Shown here one piece after another: positions 56,950 through 64,000 of a DNA stretch of 64,000 nucleotides. Each line of letters opens with the position of its first letter. Position 1 is the stretch's first letter. Source of the stretch: Oscheius dolichura (lineage: Eukaryota; Nematoda; Chromadorea; Rhabditida; Rhabditidae). The stretch spans positions 9,472,001 through 9,536,000 of the forward strand of contig OW051494.1 of the NCBI GenBank assembly GCA_932521035.1. Reading direction: 5' to 3'. Under the pieces are notes generated by a model. The model did not search any database and was not told where the DNA came from. It worked only from the letters and a program-made list of their open reading frames with translations. Both the position numbers and the translations under genes were made by a program.

Positions 56950-57012
56950 CTTCGGAATATTTGAAGTAATCCGAAGATTGCAGGTTTGAGCCCTGCTGTG
57001 ATCGAAATCTTT
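56950..57012 (+). pseudogene. Degenerate tRNA-Arg 3' copy with insertion
   Basis: GGACTTCGGA, a 12-nt insertion in the anticodon loop, then ATCCGAAGATTGCAGG and a T arm GCAGG-TTTGAGC-CCTGC followed by TCTTTTT. The 5' half is not recognisable. About 90 nt after the intact tRNA-Arg, so a decayed tandem copy. Confidence 0.7.
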
Positions 57013-57644
57013 TTATTTTGTGTTGACTCAGCTTGCTAGCGTAATATAATGTCATTTCCTCGTTCATTAAGCTGTTTTTCGACCTCTGGACGACGATAAA
57101 CGGTCCGTATGGAGCTCCTTTCGGTGAATTAGTCTGTTTTCTTAGCAATGTCTGCATATTTAGCTCAAAATCTTGTTTTACAGGGAGGTTTGGACTGCTT
57201 CCCCTCTTTCCCCGTTCAAGTAGTGAAGGCAAACTATATTTACCCATAATTTATTTGTTTCTAATCAAAAATGGTGAAATAAAACAATGAAGAAGGACAG
57301 AATTATAGGGGCTTGCAGAGGAACCCCATGATTTCTGTTGCAATAAGTTCCTGTCCCGAAGGGATTGCTGATGCAATAGTATACGGTAGACAGTGCTGGT
57401 TTCTAGCTTGGAACTGCTTTCGGAGGAACGTCGGAGAGCAGTGCTACAGCGACAGGCAAAGGACGTGTTGATCGTAAAGTGCACACAGCAGAGAGGCTGC
57501 CCTGTCCTTTTCTCACAGCTGTAACCTATGAGTAAGATTTGCCCTCGGCCGTCGGTCCGTCTCGCGTCCACCAATCTTGTCGGAAGAAGTGCGCGTGTTC
57601 TATCCACCACCAGTCCTTCATTCTTCTCCATTTTCCCCATTTGT
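57013..57644. other. Intergenic with an uncertain minus-strand ORF
   Basis: The 129-codon ORF 57640-57251 (minus) includes E-T-S-T-V-Y-R-I-L, which recalls a transposase helix-turn-helix, but the surroundings do not support it. Left as non-coding. Confidence 0.3.
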
Positions 57645-57744
57645 TGCTTCCCTTGAAGAGGGAAGCGGTTCCAAAATTTCTACTCGTCCTCTATTTTCAT
57701 AGGGTCGGAAGGTAGTTAGTACCTCAAACTTGGGTAATTAAACC
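57645..57744 (-). ncRNA. SL1 spliced-leader RNA gene 4
   Basis: Leader 57744-57723, donor GTACTAACTACC, body, Sm site AAATTTTGGAAC and 3' stem-loop GCTTCCCTC/GAAGGGAAGC all match genes 1-3. It lies about 5 kb from them, same strand. Upstream DNA is conserved only in the PSE-like block. Confidence 0.93.
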
Positions 57745-57780
57745 GACGAGGAAGCGCTGCACCAGATCATAGAGTGTGGA

Positions 57781-57795
57781 AACTGCCGAGGCGAG
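57781..57795 (-). promoter_or_regulatory. PSE-like element of SL1 gene 4
   Basis: CTCGCCTCGGCAGTT, at the same 37-51 nt distance. Two or three bases differ from the other three. Confidence 0.6.
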
Positions 57796-58162
57796 TTGAC
57801 CGTTCCTTTGTCCTCGGTTCTCTGACCTGGTCATCTATCTCTGCCTAACTTGTTTTTCAGCCCCATTCCTCTTATTTCCTTCCTATTTTCTCCTTGTTCC
57901 AATCTTTTCCCTTGATAATTTGTAAGTTCAGACTGGCATAAATACAGTATCCATTTATTTATGGATAAACTTGGAAAAGCAGTTTATAAAAATATATTCG
58001 ACTGGATTTTTCTAATGTTGTAGATGAATGAAGAAGGCCCTTCCAGTAGAACCAGCCATCGACCTATCAACAGTTCTGCACAATGAAAAGCAGGTATTTA
58101 CAAGAAGAAACTTTCAAAAAGAACTTATTGTAGATCGGTCCGGAAGAAACTCGTCTATATTA

Positions 58163-58371
58163 TCAAGTTTGACGTCCGGGGGTGAAGGACTTGATCGAAG
58201 GATAGGTCGGGAGAATGTATCCGATGATCCACTTCAACGCTGGAATTCGAATTTGAAAATAAATGATAGAATGTGGCGCCTACTTGAGGCACCTCCAGCC
58301 CCGCCGCAGAGCCAAGTCTGTCCTCTGGTATCCTTATGAACCCATTGGTAAGTAGCATCGGAGGGAATTAG
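58163..58371 (-). pseudogene. Family S relic (exons 2 and 3)
   Basis: Exon 2 (about 58371-58283) reads I-P-S-D-A-T-Y-Q-W-V-H-K-D-T-R-G-Q-T-W-L-C-G-G with good splice signals. Exon 3 starts at 58239 (L-K-W-I-I-G-Y-I) but ends early in a TGA at 58163, after F-T-P-G-R. No exon 1 was found. Confidence 0.78.
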
Positions 58372-58961
58372 CTGGAGAAGAAAATATCACTCTCTTGGAT
58401 TCTACTGGAACACACAGCAGTCATTACGCTAAGTGCCCCATCATGATCCAGATTGTAGTTTTGGATCGAAGCCTTGCGGTTAGCTGCCGGAAAAGCAAGG
58501 GATCAATGACTTGGTCAGCGCGTTCTACCCAGAGTTTCTCTTCCCAAAATGGTTGTTCCCAGGCATCTTAGATATGATTCGAGAGCTCTTGAACTCGCGA
58601 ATTTTATAGTATACAGGCCACATATAATAAGGTGAACCCCTTCAGTTTATCGGCAAATAATCCTGGAGAAGCCAACGAACGGCGAAACATGGCGTATAAA
58701 CACTGTTTTCTGATGGTGTCTATTTCTTCCTGTACACCCCTAAATTCGCCTGTTCAAGAGCTCTCGAATGATATGTAACATGCCTGGGAACATCCATTTT
58801 GGTAGGAGAAATTCTGGGTAAACCGCGCCGATCAAGTTATTCGACCCTTATTTCTCCATTGGACCCCTATTCCGCATCAGACCCGATAAAACTTCGTTTA
58901 CGGTCACCCAGTAAAGTCTGATTCCCTTTGGGTGGGCGAATGCGACTCCTGACCAACCACC
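58372..58961. other. Intergenic, no supported gene
   Basis: A pair of similar blocks (GTTCCCAGGCATCTTAGATA near 58555 and an inverted relative near 58780, with GAGAGCTCTTGAAC) suggests another degenerate inverted repeat. No coding signal. Confidence 0.35.
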
Positions 58962-59265
58962 CTTCCTCACCAAATTCTCGCCCCGTTCGATTAATTCGAC
59001 CTTGATTTTTTTCACGCTTATCTAGTTCAGAATTTTATGGCGGACACGATGGTCTATGCTATTTTCCATAAGATCAAAAAGTAGCTGGAGATATAAACCA
59101 AAATAGCGTTTTAGGGGTGAAAATAGTGTTTTTGTGGATATCTTGGCTAATTTTTCATCTTATGGAAAATAACATAGACCATCGTGTTCTAAACTAAATA
59201 AGTGTGAAAAAATAAGCAAGGTCAAACTAATCGAACGGAGCGAGAATTTGGTGAGGAATCGCATT
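58962..59265. repeat. Foldback element, copy 2
   Basis: Relative of 850-1215: CCTCACCAAATTCTCGC, TCGACCTTG, CAGAATTTTATGGCGGACA and TTTTCCATAAGAT at left, reversed at right (ATCTTATGGAAAATA, AAGCAAGGTC, GAGAATTTGGTGAGG). Confidence 0.75.
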
Positions 59266-59337
59266 GGCCCTTTGAGTGTTATTAAAGGAAAACAATATAA
59301 CTTTTATTATATTTATTGAGCAAGAACGACAATTTTA

Positions 59338-59525
59338 AACAAGGGGACTCTCGTGATCATAGTAGATCTCATACTTTGTCAATTTTCCATTGCTGAAGGT
59401 CCCAAGAATGCGTGCTTTTCTGGTATCCTTATCGGTTTTTATATTTCATACACCAATATCGTTCCCGGTAACTTTCCCAGGATTTATCGCCTTGATTTCT
59501 GGGTGTCTCCGTGTCATGAGGCGAA
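59338..59525 (-). pseudogene. Family S relic (exon 3 only, stop for Trp)
   Basis: Minus-strand exon 3 runs I-N-P-G-K-V-T-G-N-D-I-G-V, then TGA where the family has TGG (Trp), then N-I-K-T-D-K-D-T-R-K-A-R and the normal end D-H-E-S-P-L-V. Confidence 0.82.
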
Positions 59526-59677
59526 TTACCGAAGCGACACCTGAATTAATTTTTCCTTTGTTCAATATATTTATTGATAAATACACAGTTAGCAACAATG
59601 AGTTATTCCCAACGAACGGCTATAACAGGTAGGACAATATTTTGCACTAAGACAAAAACTGCCCATTTTTGGACATC

Positions 59678-60737
59678 TCACAAGCCACAATAGAGATGAA
59701 CACAATTGCTGCGTCTGAGGATGACTTCACAGGAAGTTCCTTCGGGAAAGTGGGGAGGTAATTCCACTATAGCATCGATACAATCATCATATTGCTCCTT
59801 CACGGTCAAGTTAAATTCACAAAATTCTTCTTTTAATACAGCAGCATTCGTGTTAATTCTGCCAATATTTCCCTCCGCATACAAATTAAATTCACGGAGA
59901 TTTGGCAAAGGTTGCGAGAGCAGAAACTAAAAAAGAGGGTCTATGCTGTTATTTTACTTAACGAGTTACCCGCAGAACTGTACGAAGCAATTCAAACTTG
60001 TTGTCACTAATACCAATATCAATACTCACTCCAGAAAACGCGACAAGCAGCTTTGGTACCACAACGGCTACCTGATGTTGATTCAGATTTATGTTTACCG
60101 TCTCCTATAAATAAACAAATAAGTGAGAAATAGAACTGACCAGTGACTTTGATCGAAAAAGTGCTTCATATCCATTGGATCCTTCGCTATTTAGAGAAAT
60201 CGTTAGCGGTTTGGTCATTTTCAAAATTGTCAGAATTTGTTCTTTAGTCCATTCCCTGCAAAAAGAAATCTCGGCAAATGTTAATCGGTATTTCTTTAGA
60301 TAAGCACATATACGTTCAAAACTATTGTTTTCTTAAAATTTATGAAAAGAAAAACACATGACTAACCATATATTCTAAGACTAGGTAAACGTGTTCCAAA
60401 GAGTGTATCAGGATCAATATCACCGCAATGGTCGTAGCAAGAGATCTTATCTAAAAACAGTTAAATTAATCATTATTATAGAAGGGAGAATATGCAAACA
60501 TAATCGATTTACCTCCGGCATAAGCTTTGTAGTCTCTTTTCAAGTGGACAGAGATCTTCTTGTTCCTTCGAATGAAGACATTCATTCCTCGGCATGTCTG
60601 TTGCAGGTGGAAATAACTTTTATCGTCAAGCTCGAATAATTGTATTAGTAAAAATAGTAAAGAAAATAAATAAATACCTTTGTGATGACCATTTCCAGAA
60701 GAGTGGAATTCAAATTAGCTAGTGGAAAAGCTGCCAT
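59678..60737 (-). CDS. F-box-like protein, copy E
   Basis: Exons (minus) 60737-60678, 60630-60513, 60450-60367, 60331-60141, 60104-59970 and 59926-59678 give 278 aa in phase. Exon sizes of the first five equal copy C (60, 118, 84, 191, 135). Exon 2 encodes Y-F-H-L-Q-Q-T-C-R-G-M-N-V-F. All splice sites are usable, with a GAG-type acceptor at exon 2 (ATTCGAG) and AAG at exon 4. The C-terminus is the short version ending H-L-Y-C-G-L, as in copy A. Confidence 0.74.
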
Positions 60738-60979
60738 CTCGTCAAAGAAAAGACGATGTACTGAAAGAAAAAAGTTCAAGATTCATAAAGTAATTGAAAG
60801 AAGTAAAGTTAAGTGACTAAAATCAAATAAAAGAAATGCTGGAATTGAAATAACCTTTCAATCTCTAAATTATTTTTTAACATCCTTATTGATAAAGATA
60901 CGGTTAACAATGATGGGTTATTCTCAACGAATAGATATGGAATGCAATATTTTGCATTAAAATGAAACTTTTGGACATC

Positions 60980-62059
60980 TCACAAGCCACAATACTTCAA
61001 ATCAACAAAACATCCATTTTGGATGACGACACTACAGAATGTTCCTTCAGGAAAGTGTGGAGGCATTTCCACCGCAGCTTCGATAATTCTACCCCGCTCC
61101 TTCTTCTTCACGACCAGGTTAAATTCGCGAAATTCTTTTTCCAAATCATCATGATCCGTGTTAATCGTGCCATAATTTCCCATTGTACAGAAATTAAATT
61201 CACGGAGATTTGGCAAAGGTTGCGAAAGCAGAAACTAAAAAAGGCGGTCTATGTTGTTATTATATTCAAGGAGTTACCCGCAGACCCGTACGAAGCAATT
61301 CAAACGGCTGTTCACTATAATAAATATAAATATTCACTTTAGAAAACGTGAGAAGTAGCTTCGGAACCACAATGGCTACCTGATCTTGATTCAGATCAAT
61401 GCTTACCGTCTTCTACAAAAAAGAGAAATAAGTGAGAAAAAGAATGGACCAGTGATTTTGAGTGCAAAAGTGCCTCGTATCCATTGGATCCTTCGCTGTT
61501 TAGAAATATCTTTAACGGTTTTGCTAATTTCAAAATTGTCAGAATTTGTTCTTTAGTCCATTTATCTGTGGAGATATCAACAGTTGCAAATGTTAATCGA
61601 TATTTCTTGAGACAGTCGCAGATATATTCAAAACTAGTTTCTCCTGAAAATTTATGTAAGGAAAAACGCATAACTGACCACATATGTAAAGACTAGGCAA
61701 ACGTGTTCCATAGAGTGTATCAGGATCAATATGAACAGGATGCCGCACATACGCCTTGTAGCAAAAGATCTCATCTAAGACCAATTAAAATAACAAGTTA
61801 TACTATGTAGCTACACATGTTAAAATAAACAATGTATTTCTAATATACTCCGCATTGTATTGCCCGTTTAAATGAATAGAGATCTTCGTGTTCCTTCGAA
61901 TGAAGTCCTTCATTCCTCGACATGTATGTTGTAAATGAAAATAACTTCTGTGATCAAGCTGAAATAAGTATTTGTAAAAATATTAAAGAAAATAAATACC
62001 TTTGTGATGACCATTTCCAGAAGAGTGGAATTCAAGTTAGCTAATGGAAAAGCTGCCAT
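60980..62059 (-). pseudogene. F-box-like copy F with lost splice donor
   Basis: Exons (minus) 62059-62000, 61958-61838, 61774-61679, 61643-61450, 61412-61278 and 61234-60980 keep family sizes (60, 121, 96, 194, 135, 255), and each frame is open. The exon 2 donor is destroyed: where copy A has AGAGGTAC, this copy has AGAAATAC (61839-61834), so GT is now AT. Exons 3-4 are nearly identical to copy A. Probably a recent pseudogene; use of a cryptic donor would alter the protein. Confidence 0.7.
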
Positions 62060-62666
62060 CTCATCAAAGAAAAGAAAAGATGAACTGAAGGAATAATGTT
62101 TTAGATTTGTTTTAGAAGTGAATATTCAGAAAGTGATTGAAATAAATGAAAAAGCGAGTAAATCAAATAAAAGAAATAGGAGGCGGTTTACAATTATGAT
62201 GACAGCTATGTAAAAATATGTTTTACAAGTGATCAGGTTGCTAAAAACGTTTTGCTAGTGAAAGATTTGCAAAAAGAAAGCAATTTCTAACAGTACTGTG
62301 ATCACAGTCACGTGACTGCAGTCAGAAGATGGTAAATTCCAAATGACGCCTCAAAACGAAATTGTAATTTTCTGATTCCTGGTGAATTGGATCATGCCTA
62401 ATATATCAAAATGTTCGTAATGATATAATTAGTCGATTGCAATACAAAACAAAACATATCTATGCATCATTTTCGAGAAAATAGTACTTTCACTTCTAAA
62501 TTCATTGCATGATGTTTAGCAGTGGCGCGATTCCGGTAAATTCAAAACCAGCGGTGCTGCTCCCGTCTATTGTCATCCCCTACAACTTGGCTGCTTTTTT
62601 TTTAGATGTTAAATTTTAAAAATTCAGTATTATTTTTATTATATTTATTGAGTAAGGGCAATATTT
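62060..62666. other. Intergenic, no supported gene
   Basis: AT-rich. Contains ACTGTGATCACAGTCACGTGACTGCAGT near 62295-62320 in separate short palindromes. No coding signal. Confidence 0.4.
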
Positions 62667-62964
62667 TTAAGCCAATGGACTCTCGTGATCGTAGATGATC
62701 GTGTAGGCGGTCAATTGCCCGCTCTTGAACTCTCCCAAGATGCGGCACTTCCTTGTATCCTTGCCAGCTTTGATGTTCCAGACGGCGATCTCGTCACCGG
62801 TTACCCGTCCAGGATTGATGGCCTGGATCCCCTGAGATCCGACCATATATTGGATGATCCACTTTACAGCTGGAATTTGGAGTTTTTACAAAATAAAAGG
62901 AGTAAATAATACCGGCAGAGCCTCCAGCCCCTCCACACCACCAGGTCTCTTTATTCCGACGGAC
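62667..62964 (-). pseudogene. Family S partial copy (exons 2-3)
   Basis: Exon 3 (62869-62667) is fully open and 203 nt, like the intact gene: V-K-W-I-I-Q-Y-M, D-E-I-A-V-W-N-I-K, R-K-C-R-I-L-G, ending D-H-E-S-P-L-A. Exon 2 (62964-62913) is only 52 nt instead of 88 and lacks the P-T-D-A-T-Y part. No exon 1 or signal peptide was found, so it is likely non-functional though well preserved. Confidence 0.7.
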
Positions 62965-63343
62965 CTACAGGTAAAACGTCTTTGTAAAAAGCGGGGAGCA
63001 CTTGGAGGCAGGAAGTCTGCTAGCTGTCCTTTGTTTACAAGCTGAGAGGCAGCTCTTATTGGATACCGAGGAGTTTCAGGAGACGGCCTCCCGGGTGATC
63101 CATTGGATGTGACCAACCGTTCCCTGAATACATTCATTTATTTCCTGGAGAATATCCTCCATGACGGGTCGAAGGACGGACACATGGCGGCACAAAAGTC
63201 GAGTTAGAAGCATTAGAATGAGGACGAGATCAACGAGAAACACTAGAAGAATACAAGGAAACGGTAAAGCTATCTCGTCAGCCTTTTATTAGAGTACAAG
63301 CTCATTACGAAAAAGATGTTGACGGCTATTATTTGACGATTTA

Positions 63344-64000
63344 TTATTTCCATTGCTCCATGTGCTCGATGGCCTTGTCCCACTTGGGCTCACCAGTGCG
63401 GGTCTTGATGTAGCTGGCCACAGCCATGTAGAGGAACTTGTACTGGGCGATGTTTTCAAAGACTCCGGCTCGCTGGTCCCTCAAAGCCAGGGCCGCCGTG
63501 GCGATCGGAGTGAAGTGCCCCTGCAGGAGACGGTTGTAGACGAGCGATGCGACGGAGAGAACAGCAGCTCGGCCCGTTCCCTTCCGGCTGATACACATAA
63601 TAGGGATGGTCTGAAAATAAGACATTCGCTTCAAAATGTTCAGAATTTTGTGCTGATTGCGAATAACCAATTTAAAAATTATAAAAATGTCAAAAAGCGG
63701 GAGAAAAATGCATATAAAGTTGAAAATTTGTGGTTCGCCCGCTGTTTACGCACGCCAGCGAACGCGCGTTTGCTTATTTTTGAGTCAAAAAGTATATTTT
63801 TTCACGATTCAGACATCCATTTCAAAAAGGATGAATATGCTCGTGATCAGAAGAAATTCCCGTATTTTTTTAAACCAAACAAAACGTACTTCTTGGATTC
63901 TATCTTCCTCAATCAAAATACCGGAGCCAGCAGGATAGCCACGATTCATCCGCATCAGGGACAGGATCGTCTTCAGAGGCGGGATGTCCAGCGGCGCCCA
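63344..64000 (-). CDS. Protein tyrosine phosphatase, C-terminal part (runs off the window)
   Basis: Exon 64000-63922 (open to the edge) gives W-A-P-L-D-I-P-P, the W-P-D loop region with Ala for the expected Pro but Asp retained three residues later, then a helix. Exon 63610-63344 gives P-I-M-C-I-S-R-K-G-T-G-R-A-A-V-L-S-V-A, the position of the P-loop H-C-x5-R, followed by the C-terminal helix (Q-Y-K-F-L-Y-M-A-V) and stop. Here the loop lacks the His and has seven, not five, residues between Cys and the aligned Arg, so catalysis is doubtful. The donor at 63922 leaves phase 1 while the acceptor at 63610 needs phase 0. The gene is therefore a pseudogene, or an unseen exon lies in the intron, which holds a family C repeat. 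Confidence 0.65.
63625..63800. repeat. Repeat family C copy in the PTP intron
   Basis: TTCAGAATTTTGTGCTGATT, GCGAATAACC and CGCCCGCTGTTTACGCACG match 23508-23665. Confidence 0.72.

Noticed and set aside
57251-57640. Possible transposase helix-turn-helix
   Set aside because: Only a short resemblance (T-V-Y-R-I-L); no catalytic domain or inverted repeats nearby.
1-64000. CRISPR array, phage, plasmid or bacterial operon
   Set aside because: No regularly spaced direct repeats or prokaryotic gene structure; all genes have spliceosomal introns.

Overview
The window is from a chromadorean nematode. This rests on sequence only: four SL1 spliced-leader RNA genes, a major sperm protein (MSP) gene, a nematode-type 5S rRNA, short introns with TTTTCAG-type acceptors, and trans-splice-like acceptors a few bases before start codons. 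I cannot name the species. No operon, plasmid, phage or CRISPR signal is present.

Layout. 0-4.6 kb: 5S rRNA, then mostly non-coding DNA with foldback repeats. 4.6-6.7 kb: a PTTG1IP-like membrane protein gene with an antisense tRNA-Ala in intron 1. 6.7-9.5 kb: long intergenic stretch. 9.56-25.34 kb: a complete 36-exon MLL3/4-type (C. elegans SET-16-like) H3K4 methyltransferase of 2347 residues, with many small transposon-like repeats in its introns. 25.3-35.5 kb: tRNA-Ile, a truncated tyrosine phosphatase gene, a kelch gene interrupted by a mariner-like MITE, a kelch fragment, tRNA-derived sequence, an MSP gene with three introns and one unrecognised gene. 35.5-40.9 kb: repeats, including a 993-bp foldback element nested in another repeat, and the 3' part of an unknown gene. 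40.9-43.4 kb: a head-to-head pair of small secreted-protein genes ('family S'), each with its own TATA box. 44.3-49.4 kb: four tandem F-box-like genes on the plus strand. 49.7-59.5 kb: family S relics, an rmd-1-like TPR gene, four SL1 RNA genes, a secreted Ala-rich helical protein and tRNA-Arg. 59.7-62.1 kb: two more F-box-like genes on the minus strand. 62.7-64 kb: a family S partial copy and the 3' end of a second phosphatase gene at the window edge.

What stands out is the contrast between single conserved housekeeping or chromatin genes (set-16-like, PTTG1IP-like, rmd-1-like) and fast-turnover families around them: F-box-like genes (six copies, two with broken splice sites), family S (about eight copies, most broken), kelch and PTP fragments, decayed duplicate exons inside introns, and at least six families of short inverted-repeat elements. 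MSP, kelch and PTP genes near each other hint at a male-germline-expressed neighbourhood; that is inference only. Exon boundaries were derived by hand from splice signals and reading phase; every complete model closes in frame.
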